A stretch of 64,000 nucleotides of DNA from the NCBI RefSeq assembly GCF_018342065.1, contig NZ_JAFDOE010000002.1, positions 372,001-436,000 of the forward strand, in the 5' to 3' direction. The notes below the pieces were generated by a model. That model was not told the origin of the DNA, searched no databases, and saw only the letters and a program-made list of their open reading frames with translations. Below, piece after piece: positions 43,572 through 53,168 of the stretch. Source of the DNA: Citrobacter sp. FP75 (GTDB lineage: Bacteria > Pseudomonadota > Gammaproteobacteria > Enterobacterales > Enterobacteriaceae). The position numbers and the translations under genes were made by a program. Position 1 is the stretch's first letter; each line of letters starts with the position of its first letter.

Positions 43572-44443
43572 GTGTCGGTCATGCCAGCCATAAAACCGGT
43601 ATACAGCACCGCCCCCACTTGGTTTACAGAAGGTGATGGTGAGCACCAGCCAACGTACCCGGGGCCGGATACGTATAACATGATCATTGCAGAAATGATG
43701 AATGTGCTTTCTACTGCCAAAAGTGTGCCAAAGAAAGACAGTCTGACTCAATTATCGGAATCTATTCAGGCTATTGTCTCTGCAGGTATTTCTGGTGCAT
43801 TTCCCGACGGAAAATATCTTGCAACTGCGAATAACTTCTCTGAAATCGCTGCTGCTGGTACTGATGCGCAGGCTGCTGGTCGTCAGAACCTTGGACTGGG
43901 CGGTGCAGCCCCCTGAACGTCGGAAAAACCGCAGGAACCGTTGCAGCAGGTGATGATCCCCGCTTTGGTACAGGTTTAACCTGGGACGATATTTACCCGG
44001 TAGGCAGTGAATTCTCCAGCTATACCGATAGCCGCAACCCCGCAGATATTATCGGAGTTGGCACATGGTCGCCTGTAGTTGGTCTGATTGCTGGCGTGGG
44101 TGCGGCAACGGATAACTAGGGACTCACTGCAAACTACACAGCAGGCTATCAGGCCGGGTGGTGGCGCATACAGAACGGGTATATTGTTGCTCAGAGTTAG
44201 GTGTCACTCTGACTATGAACCCTGTAGACGATCATGTACACGGTGTGCCGGTTACCCATATTGAGACGTCAAATCAGATCTATACAAATATTTCAAATGG
44301 CTCCTTTGATGTTGTGGGTGGATATCCGGCAACACCCTGCAGGTGGGCATGCACCAACAGGTACGGGTTCGGTAGCAATTGACTCAGGAGCGGCAACGGA
44401 AGGCGTAGCATTTTTTAACCCGTATTACGGGAAATATATTTAG
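43572..44443 (+). pseudogene. Phage tail-fibre gene remnant, frameshifted
   Basis: The first frame (43572-43916) encodes a tail-fibre-like segment: PTWFTEGDGEHQPTYPGP, LTQLSESIQAIVSAG and RQNLGLGGAAP. It breaks at a C-run near 43908-43913; the next frame continues LNVGKTAGTVAAGDDPRFG and WDDIYPVGSEFS until TAG at 44117, then GYQAGWWRIQNGYIV until TAG at 44198. Further pieces with DHVHGVPVTHIET and a C-terminal FFNPYYGKYI end at 44443. At least two frameshifts and two stops show it is dead. No other phage gene is kept. Confidence 0.8.
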
Positions 44444-44486
44444 ATGTGCATGTCGTAATACACATGAGGTTTATTCATTGCAATAA

Positions 44487-44523
44487 AAATGATAACCAGA
44501 TATATAACTGGTTATCATTTAAT
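44487..44523. terminator. Bidirectional terminator-like palindrome
   Basis: AAATGATAACCAG-atatataa-CTGGTTATCATTT is a perfect 13-bp stem between the tail-fibre remnant (plus) and the following minus-strand gene, with A/T-rich tails on both sides. Confidence 0.7.
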
Positions 44524-44554
44524 GAGAACGTTGGTATATCGTAGCGCAAAGTCA

Positions 44555-45325
44555 TTAACTTATTTCATCCGCACTTATGAAAGGTATTATGTCATAAGGG
44601 ATGGCTGTTTTCTTTGAAAGGTTATAAATCTCACCATGATATTTTTCTTTTAAAAATGAAAGTGACTTAAGAATAAACTTCAAATCTGATGGCAATGTTG
44701 TTGGTTGAATCCGAGCTTCATTATAAAACCGCTCACACTTGTTATTTAAATCTAATCCAGAAAAAATTATTCTCTTAAAATTAAATGAAATAGCTATTTG
44801 TAAGGCACTAAATGCGACTGTTGCACTACCAAAATGACCATAAGACACATCTGTCGAAAACGCTATGGTTTTGACTTTTCGATATACTGAGCATTTAATG
44901 AATATGCTGCTGTTAAATGTTGATTTAATAGCGTATCTTATTTTTCTACCTAACCCACCTCTGGATTTACAAAAATCGCGCAAAATAAAGAAATTATTAA
45001 TGAGAGTTTCTTTTTCTTCACCATGAACTTGCTCAAGAATATTTTCACTAATAAAGGTATATGTTGCATAAGATGAATATTTATTAAAAAGATCTTTGCA
45101 GTTCCGGTAAAATGAACCGTCGCAAACTATATACGCAAAGATAGGTATGTGATTATCAATTAAGTATCCGGCACTACCATTTACGCTAAAGACGCATTTT
45201 TCATTCATCAAATCTATTGGTGTTTCTAGCGATGATGGGCCCGACAAATAAATTATGCAATCATTTGAAATGTTTTTTTTCATTTCATCTATTTTTTGTT
45301 TGGTGATTATCATTTTTATTTCCAT
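44555..45325 (-). CDS. WaaZ-like Kdo transferase / LPS core modification protein (putative)
   Basis: 256 residues from 45325, or 252 from the ATG at 45313; neither has a strong Shine-Dalgarno sequence. Motifs IIYLSGPSSLETPIDL, VFSVNGSAGYLIDN, FAYIVCDGSFYRN, STDVSYGHFGSATVAFSALQIA and IIFSGLDLNNKCERFYNE resemble the WaaZ (Kdo III transferase) family of LPS core enzymes, from memory of that family. It would act on the cytoplasmic side of the inner membrane. It is much more AT-rich than the backbone and lies next to the prophage remnant, so it was probably brought in by transfer. Confidence 0.6.
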   Translation of the reverse strand: MEIKMIITKQKIDEMKKNISNDCIIYLSGPSSLETPIDLMNEKCVFSVNGSAGYLIDNHIPIFAYIVCDGSFYRNCKDLFNKYSSYATYTFISENILEQVHGEEKETLINNFFILRDFCKSRGGLGRKIRYAIKSTFNSSIFIKCSVYRKVKTIAFSTDVSYGHFGSATVAFSALQIAISFNFKRIIFSGLDLNNKCERFYNEARIQPTTLPSDLKFILKSLSFLKEKYHGEIYNLSKKTAIPYDIIPFISADEIS

Positions 45326-46291
45326 AAGAAAATCAATGAGTTGATGTGATTTAAATCACAAACTATCAATAAATTATTTCAAATGCTGTTTCGCGGAGGG
45401 CATATATCCGCAATATGAATGTTTTTTATCTGACTCAGATAAATATTAATTGCAGAGGATTTATTTTTAGTGATGTTTAGTGCTATAAATGACATTCTTG
45501 GTAAATTTATTATCAATGATTTTCTTAGCTTTTTATTGCAAAGCCAAACAATGTCATCCATCTAACCAATTGATTTATTTAAAAAATAAAATGAGTAATA
45601 TAATCGCATCATATACCATATGAAATGTGTCAGACTAAATATGCTTAATGAATAGTTGAACTGACAAAAGCTGAACATGCCGATGTTAGGGATAAAGACA
45701 GTCATCCCGGGATGCCAGAACGAATATTACAGAGTGGATGAGGTCAGGCCGAAATGATCTGATTGCAGGTATCATTCATGAGAGTAATGGTTATATCTAC
45801 GAAAGTTGTATGTAAGTAATTTACTGCAAATACTAACTAATCACAGAATACACGATTTGCGTATAAGTATGTGATATTGATCAGCATTTAAGCCATGGGA
45901 GTGATTGAAATGCAGTTGCAGAAAAATCGCTGTGTACATTTTTGAAGCGGAATATTTATCGGGTTACATTTTTGAGAGTGAAAATGCAAGACTCCGAATT
46001 GATGATATATGTTATGTGTTATTAATTTTATGTAAACGGTAGTGCCGGATCTTCGATTCAACTCTCCCTGCGTAGTTTGTCACGTGATAAATTAATTTTG
46101 ATAGCATGGTTGTCAGGCTGTAAATATTTTACCTGAGGATTTATCGATATTTCTAGCCCCATTTATTATATTGTTGCTCGTTTTCAAATCAATGGGGAAG
46201 GGGGACGTTGAGGGTAAGTTTTGTCGTGTTAATATTATTACAACTCTGAGCCAGAGTGAGCAGAAGAGTCATGGACTAAATATAGAAGAGG
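45326..46291. other. Gene-poor AT-rich stretch
   Basis: About 970 bases with no convincing gene on either strand. Short frames occur (for example 26 codons from ATG 45679, and a 60-codon minus-strand frame at 45379-45561), but they lack Shine-Dalgarno sequences or recognisable motifs. Segments such as ctgtgtacatttttgaagcgg and gggttacatttttgagagtg (about 45930-45980) look like a degraded direct repeat. Probably debris of several insertions and deletions. Confidence 0.5.
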
Positions 46292-46292
46292 A

Positions 46293-46317
46293 GGTAGCCA
46301 CTCGCACAGTGACTACC
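46293..46317 (-). terminator. Hairpin after the inverse autotransporter gene
   Basis: Read on the minus strand, GGTAGTCACT-gtgcg-AGTGGCTACC is a 10-bp stem (one G-T pair) 20 bases after the stop, followed by tcctcttctata. Confidence 0.55.
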
Positions 46318-46336
46318 CCCCTGCTTATCTCCCGAA

Positions 46337-49300
46337 TCAGGATTTCGGTTTATGGTTCTCAACCACCCAGATGGTTAACTCTTTTTCCAGTGTTTGAGTG
46401 CCTGTTGTTGCCTTCACTTTCACCCAACTTTCACCTGCGGTATCCGTTCTCAGTTCAGAGTAGGCATTCCCTAACTTAAAGCTGGTTTTATCCGGCGTCA
46501 TCGTAAAGGTTCCGGTACCGGGATGGGTTTTGCTGCCTGCGCTAAATTCGACACTGCCGTTTAACGGATTGCCAAATTTATCCCGCAATCGGGCCATAAA
46601 GCCCACCGGTTCAAGATCGGCAACGACATAACCAAAATCCTGCTCCACAGTGAGCACCGGATTCTGGGCATCGGCATTCAGTGTCAGCGAAGCATTTGCC
46701 GAGACGTTACTACCGTGTTCAGCCAATGTGGCGGTTAGCGTGTAATTACCCGCCTTTTTACCGTGGACATTCACGGTCGCAGTACCGGATTCATCGGTGG
46801 TGACAAGCGTATTGTCAATCACCAGAGGATCCCTTGATGATGGGCCTGTGGCCGTAATTTTCAGCTTACGATTGCTGACGTTGTTCCCAGAGGTATCGGT
46901 CAGATGCAGGGTAAACGTCACGTTGTCCACGTCACTTACCACGGCCGATGTCACTGATGGCTTGATCGCCAACGACGCATTTTGCAGATCTGACAACACT
47001 TCAATGGCCTGACTGGTGGTAACGGGCCGACTCTCTTTCTCGAAGGTTGCCCGCAATTGATAATTTCCGGCCTCAGAGGCAATGAAGGTTGTTGATGCCA
47101 TTCCCTTTTCATCCAATGTCAGCACGGATTGCTCCAGTTTCAATCCGCGGGTTGGTTCACTGGTCAGGCGCACGTCTCCACTAAACGGATTATTTTGACC
47201 GTCTACAACCCGAACCTGAATCGCATGCGCAACTGAAGCGTTGGCCACGATGCTCTCTTCAGGTGCGGTCAGATTCACCACCGCGCTGTTGATATCAGGC
47301 ACAAAACCCAGTTCAACGCCCGAGGACTCAATGCTATGTTGCCCATCGGTAGCCCTCGCTTTAACGGTGTAATTGCCTGCCTTAACCGTGGTTAATGTCA
47401 CTGTGGCATAACCGTCTTTATTGGTGATAATTTTGTCTGGGTACACGAGTCCCTGCGGCTCGACGATAAGCTCCACTTTCTGTCCTGCAACTGACATGGT
47501 TGCATTGTCGAGCTTGATCTCAAGCGTGGCGCCATCGCGACCGTTTGCAGCAATATTGGTTATTGCGCCATTATCTTTGGCGGCCAGAGATAATGTTGCG
47601 TCCTTCATTGCAGAGGCAAATGTCGCACTCAGTGATGAGGTGATGTTTCCTACGTTCAGCGTAAGCTCATAGGTTCCCGGCGTTGAACTGATCAGTGAGA
47701 ATGTTGCTTCCCCCCTGGTATCGGTGGTGGCAGCGCTTTCCCCATTCGCAACCTTGACCTGTGACGGTAACGCCAGCGAGACCGTGTACCCGGACAGCGC
47801 GTTGCCATAGCGGTCGGTCAGGGCAACCTTCACGACGTTAGTCTGCTTGCCATCCGCCAGCGCATTGTCCCTGGTCAGGTTAAAGGCCTGAATCACCGGT
47901 TGCGTTTTGTCGGCAATCCAGTTGGCCGGTTTTTCCAGACCGGAGAAGTCGTGCTTTTGTGATGTCACACCCAGACGCGTCGCCTGAGCCAGTTCGGACG
48001 TTGCTTTGGCGGTATACACCCCGTCTTTTTCTTCTACGGCAGTAAAACGAACCTCGCCGCTGGCGGAAACTGCATAAAAACGTAAGCTGTCATCGCCGGT
48101 GATGGCATTCCCGTCTTTATCCCTGGCGTCTAACGCCAGGTTGATGGGATATCCAACAACCTGTTCCACGGGCGCTACCGTCAGTGTCGATTTCGCCGCC
48201 TCGGCGGTAATAGCCGTCAGCTTAACTGTCAGGGTTTCTGTTTTACCCAGTACTTTAGCGGTGATGCGCGCGGTACCCGCAGTTAAGCCCGGTGTCAGCA
48301 TCGCGGTATACACCCCGGAACGGGTTTCCTGAACGTCGCCCAACGTCGGGGTCTGGGCAGAACGTTGATGGTTTACCTGCGCGTCGGGCGTAAATGCCAA
48401 AGCCAGTTCAATGTCATGTGCAAGTCCTGTTAACGGTTGGCTATTGGCATCTTTTAATACCAGCGTCACCGGATGCTGTGATTGCCCGTCAGCTGCGATG
48501 CTCGGTTCACGTTCGCCGTTCAGCGTGAAATCCAGCGTTCCGACAGAAGCTGAATTCCCCGTCACCGTCACGTTCATCACCGCATAGTTAGAGACGTTTC
48601 CTTTTACATCTCGCGCCGTCGCGCCAATCTGCCAATGATTGGTGCCGCCTGGCGTATAGGCCGGCAACGTTAGCTGCCATGAAGTGCCGCTACCGGAAAT
48701 GCGTCCCCCGGCGGCGGTAAATGCGCTATCGTTCCACTCTACCGACTGAATGCCCCAGCGGGATTTATCCAGTGAAATGGTCACCGGGATGACGGTTCCG
48801 CCTTCCCCCTGAACGCTCTCGGGCAGGCTAATTTTCAGCACCGATTTTTTGCGGTATTCCAGAACAATATTGTTATTACGTTCGACAAAATCGTAGCGCC
48901 CGTGCTGAACCTCGCGCATCACCGCAACGTTGTCACTGTCGAGTTGCTTCGCCAGCGGGATGCCGGGACGATAGTTAATCTCAATGCCAAAGCGTGAATC
49001 ATGCGTATTGCTCTCCCCCTGCTTGTGCTCAGCAGAGAACGTCACCAGTGGAACCGGCGTATAGGTGATCCCGCCCGTAAAGGCGTATGGATTTTCCTGC
49101 AGGTGGTTGCTGCCAAAAAGACCGACATTCTTGCCGTAATATTTTTCATATTTAAGCGATGCCCCCAGCTGCGGGTACGACGGTAACCAACCTTCGGTAT
49201 AGATATCCCAACCATCCGCCGGACGTTCCTGATAATCATCCAGGGTATGAGAATCTTTCCATTTTGATAGCCTTAAATAAGCATTCGCACCTGCGTGTAA

Positions 49301-49876
49301 ATAATCGCGCCAGTATTCAATACCCGCGCCCATACGAGCATGATGGCGACTTAAATCGTAATCATAAAACAGGTTTGCACCCAGCATGGAATTATCGGGT
49401 GTGAAGTAGCGATAACCCATACCAATATTGGTTTGGGTTCTGTCATCTGTACGATGAAGCGATGTCTGGCTAAATAAGACATGCTGTTTTGTATCAACCC
49501 ACGGATAAAGGAAATCAAATGCGGAATCCTTCAAAGAGAAAGATTCATCCACGTTGAGTTGAATACGCGCATTACCGTACTGCTGCAGCCACTCTACCAC
49601 TTCCTTCGTTGCCTGCGCTGAAACGGTATTTGCAGCAAAACTGCCTGCATGGCCGTTTTCAATGCTCCTTCCCGCTTGGGCTGCGAAGGAAGACAGGCCG
49701 CGCAGCTCTTGCTGTTCGGCGGTTTGCGGTGCCTTAACGGCTGAGGCATGGCTGATTGTTGGCGTGAAGCTGAGAAGCGCAGGATACAGGGCCTGCAAAG
49801 CGATCGTTGACCATGCTACAACCTTGTTAACGGAGCCCGTTGCCCCAGTATTCCGCGAAATTTTCTTATTTGACAT
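46337..49876 (-). CDS. Intimin/invasin-like inverse autotransporter adhesin
   Basis: Outer-membrane adhesin. The start at 49876 (GGAG Shine-Dalgarno) gives 1179 residues. It begins with an extended signal peptide (about 1-45), then a periplasmic segment and an inverse-autotransporter beta domain (about 95-340: GNARIQLNVDESFSLKDSAFDFLYPW, DDRTQTNIGMGYRYF, GANLFYDYDLSRHHARMG). A surface passenger of several bacterial Ig-like (Big_1) repeats follows from about 345 to the C-terminus. There is no LysM domain and no clear C-type lectin tip. It resembles the EaeH/YeeJ/SinH group. Related proteins mediate host-cell or biofilm adhesion. It is divergent from the pga biofilm operon. Confidence 0.88.
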   Translation of the reverse strand: MSNKKISRNTGATGSVNKVVAWSTIALQALYPALLSFTPTISHASAVKAPQTAEQQELRGLSSFAAQAGRSIENGHAGSFAANTVSAQATKEVVEWLQQYGNARIQLNVDESFSLKDSAFDFLYPWVDTKQHVLFSQTSLHRTDDRTQTNIGMGYRYFTPDNSMLGANLFYDYDLSRHHARMGAGIEYWRDYLHAGANAYLRLSKWKDSHTLDDYQERPADGWDIYTEGWLPSYPQLGASLKYEKYYGKNVGLFGSNHLQENPYAFTGGITYTPVPLVTFSAEHKQGESNTHDSRFGIEINYRPGIPLAKQLDSDNVAVMREVQHGRYDFVERNNNIVLEYRKKSVLKISLPESVQGEGGTVIPVTISLDKSRWGIQSVEWNDSAFTAAGGRISGSGTSWQLTLPAYTPGGTNHWQIGATARDVKGNVSNYAVMNVTVTGNSASVGTLDFTLNGEREPSIAADGQSQHPVTLVLKDANSQPLTGLAHDIELALAFTPDAQVNHQRSAQTPTLGDVQETRSGVYTAMLTPGLTAGTARITAKVLGKTETLTVKLTAITAEAAKSTLTVAPVEQVVGYPINLALDARDKDGNAITGDDSLRFYAVSASGEVRFTAVEEKDGVYTAKATSELAQATRLGVTSQKHDFSGLEKPANWIADKTQPVIQAFNLTRDNALADGKQTNVVKVALTDRYGNALSGYTVSLALPSQVKVANGESAATTDTRGEATFSLISSTPGTYELTLNVGNITSSLSATFASAMKDATLSLAAKDNGAITNIAANGRDGATLEIKLDNATMSVAGQKVELIVEPQGLVYPDKIITNKDGYATVTLTTVKAGNYTVKARATDGQHSIESSGVELGFVPDINSAVVNLTAPEESIVANASVAHAIQVRVVDGQNNPFSGDVRLTSEPTRGLKLEQSVLTLDEKGMASTTFIASEAGNYQLRATFEKESRPVTTSQAIEVLSDLQNASLAIKPSVTSAVVSDVDNVTFTLHLTDTSGNNVSNRKLKITATGPSSRDPLVIDNTLVTTDESGTATVNVHGKKAGNYTLTATLAEHGSNVSANASLTLNADAQNPVLTVEQDFGYVVADLEPVGFMARLRDKFGNPLNGSVEFSAGSKTHPGTGTFTMTPDKTSFKLGNAYSELRTDTAGESWVKVKATTGTQTLEKELTIWVVENHKPKS

Positions 49877-50696
49877 TCGTAACTCCAATATCAATTAAAA
49901 AAATCAAAGGTTATTCCAGGTAATGAACGAGATGCGTACTATATGTATTTAATGGAAAATTTCAAGAGGTGTTCAGAGAACAGTTAACTGGATGTATTTA
50001 CACTGTAAAAGCTTCTATTTTCCCTATTGGTGATACGTGGTTTTGAAATCTGAAATTATAATGGTTGATGGATGTGGCTATGCTTTTTTATATAGAGTGT
50101 TAGTGGTTGTGTTTTATTTTTTTCATGTAATGGTTTTCTGATAAATAAAATATAGAATCTCGCGGGAATTAATCTGCAGACTTGTATCTTAATGTGTGTC
50201 CTATGATGCGGTATCTTTTACCCAATAGCAGCCGCAGCGCCGCTCTTACGTGCAGGTTGGTCCGCAGAGACATCCCTGGCATTTTTCTGTTTACTGCTTT
50301 CAAGATAGTTAACAGGCAAACAGTTACATGGTGGTTTTATATTTATTGGTAATAATAAATGGCGTTGCATGGTTTTGCTGCCCCAAATTATCTAAACGCA
50401 GTATTCGATCCCAAGAGTATTAGGAGAATTTAGTCTAAAATACTTTTTTTGCTTAAGAGTTTTCCTATCGCGTAGCCACCGTGTTCGCGTAGTGTTAAAA
50501 TTCATGAGTTTCTGACCTCTTCTTTGTGCTAGTGGATGAGGTGCTGGTCGTCAATAAGACGAAAGAGTTAAATGGGTTACAACCACATTGCTAAATAAGC
50601 TGCACTGTTTTTTTACATGGTCGGCAACCGTCAGGGAGTGACAATAACCTATTGATAATGCTTGTTTTTAATCTGGTGTAAGATATAAGGGAAGAT
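49877..50696. promoter_or_regulatory. Divergent control region between the adhesin gene and pgaA
   Basis: About 820 AT-rich non-coding bases. Near pgaA the leader has ANGGA-type motifs, including caGGGAg (50633-50639) and aaGGGAAg (50688-50695), the latter overlapping the pgaA Shine-Dalgarno sequence. In E. coli, CsrA binds such sites in the long pgaA leader and blocks translation, and NhaR activates transcription; similar control is inferred here. The left part has nothing recognisable beyond AT-rich promoter-like DNA. Confidence 0.5.
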
Positions 50697-53159
50697 ATGT
50701 TCAGTATGCGTCGACATGCCAATTTCATTAAACGCTTTAAGTCTGTAAGTTGCTTATTTACGGCCAGCGTTCTTTTCCCCATGCAAATCTCTGCGGCAGT
50801 ATCAGATTATGATGCTTTGATTATTGAAGCTCGGGGTGGGAATAGCGCGCCGCTATTGCGCTACCTCGAGGATCAGGGAAAGAAAAGTGCGCTCACACCC
50901 AATCAGGTTGCCGACTGGCTGCAAGTCTCCGGCTGGGTCGATAACAACGATAAAGCAACGATTGCTATCTGGCAGCAGTATCGCGGAAAGATGGATGTAC
51001 CTGCGCGTGGCAAAGTCGCCGCTGCGCGTGCGTATCGTAATCAGAAAAGCTGGAATGATTCGTTAGCTATCTGGGAAAGCGTCTTACAGGAAGAACCTGA
51101 CAACGCTGATATTCGTACCGGCTGGATAATGACGCTGGCCGATGCCCGTTACAATCAACAAGCCCTGACCGAAGCGAATAAATGGGCGCGGGCGCATCCG
51201 GGGGCCGATTCTGATGCCTTGCTTGCCTACGTGTATCATTCGCAGAATAAAAACTGGGATGCGTTGCTTGTCGCCAGTCAGGCGGTTGAAGTCGATCCGG
51301 GCAATAAAAATGCAAAATCTACGCTGTTGTCTGCGCTGTCAGCCAACCGCATAGCCGAACCTGCGCTGGGACTGGCGGAAGAGGTTCCAACATCCGATCC
51401 CGTTAAACGTCGTCTTGCACTTGATGCCGCCGCCGAAAAAGTGCGCTCCTCTTATACTACCGCGCGCAACGAAGAAGAACGTTTTATCGTGGCGGATAAA
51501 GCCCTTGCCCGGTATGACCAACTGCTTACCGCGTGGAAAGATGATCCCTCTGCCCAGGGCGATGTACGCCGGGCGAGAATTGACCGCATGGGTGCCTTGC
51601 TGGTACGCAAGCGCACCGCTGAAGTCATTACGGAATATGAGTCACTTTCTGCCGAAGGTGAAATTCCCAACTATGCAAAACGCTGGGTGGCTTCCGCATG
51701 GTTAAGCGAACGTCAGCCGGAAAAAACCGAAGCGATGCTGATGAGCATCTACTACCCGAACGGGCCGTTACCCGTTACGCCGCTCAGCCCTGAGGATCAG
51801 CAGGATCTGTTCTATGCGCATATTGATAATGAAAACTTTGTTGATGCCAAAAAACAGGTCGATACGTTAATTAAAGACAGTCCGTATCTGCGACGGATCT
51901 ATGGTTCGCCCACGCCGCAGCCTAACGATAACTGGCTGCTTGGCCAGACGTTGCTTGCACAATATTACATTGCCGCCAATGACCTGCCTGAAGCCGAAAA
52001 GCTGACGGAGCATCTGGCGCGTACAGGCTCGGGAAATCAGGGGCTGCGCATACTTTACTCTTCTGTGCTAGAAGCCCGCGGCTTGCCGCATGCGGCTGAG
52101 AAAGAGCTGAAGCTTGCGGAAGTGATCGAACCAAGTAACCTGGAGCTGGAGCGCCAGCAGGCTTATGTGGCGCTGGATCTTCAGGAATGGAAGCAGGCCG
52201 ATGAACTGACTGATGACGTCATCGTCCGTAGCCCGGATGATGAAGCGACGCTGCGCCTCGCCCGCATCCGCGATGTGCACAAAATGTCGGAAGTGCGGAT
52301 CAGCGGAACACAGGGGATCTCCTCTGATAGCCCGGTCAGCGGCAAGAATGACTTCAACATCAATACCGCTATTTACAGCCCGCCGATCAACGACAACTGG
52401 CGACTGTTTACCGGATTCAACTTTGCCACTGGTGAATTTGAAGAAGGTAAGGGCATCAGCCGCGATCTGGCTGCCGGTGCGGAATGGACTTCCCGTGATT
52501 ACTGGGCGGAAATGGAAGTGTCTGGTCGAAATTATGGCGATGGTCAGAAGATTGGTGGCCGTCTTTCCGGTTGGCACGACTTCAATGATAACTGGCGCGT
52601 AGGCGGTTCCGCCGAGCGCTTGTCGCGTAATACGCCGCTGCGCGCGTTGCGTAGCGGGGTGTATGCAAACGGCGGGGATATGTTTGTCCGCTGGTATCAA
52701 AACGAACGACGAGAGTATCAGTTGTCGTTTGCCGCATCACATTTCTCGGATGGTAACGATCGTATCGAGTACGGGCTTAGCGGAAAAGAGCGCATCTGGA
52801 CGACCCCGCGCTTCACGCTGGACTTCACTCCGGGCATCGGCGGAAGTACCAACACCAAAGAGAATGTGCCGTATTACAACCCTAAGAGTGATTTTTCCGC
52901 TGTACCAGGGCTTGCCGCAGAGCAGGTTCTTTACCGCCACTATGACACCGTGTGGACGCAGCAAGGTGTGGCTGGTGTAGGTGGCTACTGGCAGCAAGGT
53001 GAAGACGTGGGCGCCATCGTTCAGGTGGGATACGGACAGCGGCTTAAATGGAACAACGTCGTGGATGGCGGGGTGATGCTGGTGTGGGATAAACGCCCCT
53101 ACGACGGTAAACGTGAGCGGAATATCTCCCTCGCTTTCGATTTGAATGTCAGGTTTTAA
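50697..53159 (+). CDS. pgaA: Poly-beta-1,6-N-acetylglucosamine outer-membrane export porin PgaA
   Basis: Exports partly deacetylated PNAG through the outer membrane. 820 residues: signal peptide (cleavage near AVS, residue 36), a periplasmic TPR superhelix (about 40-520) that binds the polymer, and a C-terminal 16-strand barrel ending in Phe (DLNVRF), the usual signal for barrel assembly. It is well diverged from E. coli PgaA but shares DYDALIIEARGGN, TGSGNQGLRILYSSVLEARG and NDNWRVGGSAERLS. ATG preceded by AAGGGAAG. First gene of pgaABCD. Confidence 0.93.
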   Translation: MFSMRRHANFIKRFKSVSCLFTASVLFPMQISAAVSDYDALIIEARGGNSAPLLRYLEDQGKKSALTPNQVADWLQVSGWVDNNDKATIAIWQQYRGKMDVPARGKVAAARAYRNQKSWNDSLAIWESVLQEEPDNADIRTGWIMTLADARYNQQALTEANKWARAHPGADSDALLAYVYHSQNKNWDALLVASQAVEVDPGNKNAKSTLLSALSANRIAEPALGLAEEVPTSDPVKRRLALDAAAEKVRSSYTTARNEEERFIVADKALARYDQLLTAWKDDPSAQGDVRRARIDRMGALLVRKRTAEVITEYESLSAEGEIPNYAKRWVASAWLSERQPEKTEAMLMSIYYPNGPLPVTPLSPEDQQDLFYAHIDNENFVDAKKQVDTLIKDSPYLRRIYGSPTPQPNDNWLLGQTLLAQYYIAANDLPEAEKLTEHLARTGSGNQGLRILYSSVLEARGLPHAAEKELKLAEVIEPSNLELERQQAYVALDLQEWKQADELTDDVIVRSPDDEATLRLARIRDVHKMSEVRISGTQGISSDSPVSGKNDFNINTAIYSPPINDNWRLFTGFNFATGEFEEGKGISRDLAAGAEWTSRDYWAEMEVSGRNYGDGQKIGGRLSGWHDFNDNWRVGGSAERLSRNTPLRALRSGVYANGGDMFVRWYQNERREYQLSFAASHFSDGNDRIEYGLSGKERIWTTPRFTLDFTPGIGGSTNTKENVPYYNPKSDFSAVPGLAAEQVLYRHYDTVWTQQGVAGVGGYWQQGEDVGAIVQVGYGQRLKWNNVVDGGVMLVWDKRPYDGKRERNISLAFDLNVRF

Positions 53160-53168
53160 GGATTGTTC

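Noticed and set aside
45379..45561. 60-codon minus-strand frame in the AT-rich stretch
   Set aside because: Expected by chance in AT-rich DNA; no Shine-Dalgarno sequence and no motif.
46050..46085. Possible right attachment site (cttcgattcaactctccc) resembling the tRNA-Gly 3' end
   Set aside because: Only eight bases (TTCGATTC) match the tRNA; too little to call an att site.
46171..46479. 102-codon plus-strand frame opposite the end of the adhesin gene
   Set aside because: It is antisense to the adhesin C-terminus and terminator; composition follows the other strand.
50591..50782. 63-codon minus-strand frame opposite the pgaA start
   Set aside because: Covers the pgaA leader and signal peptide region; no support.
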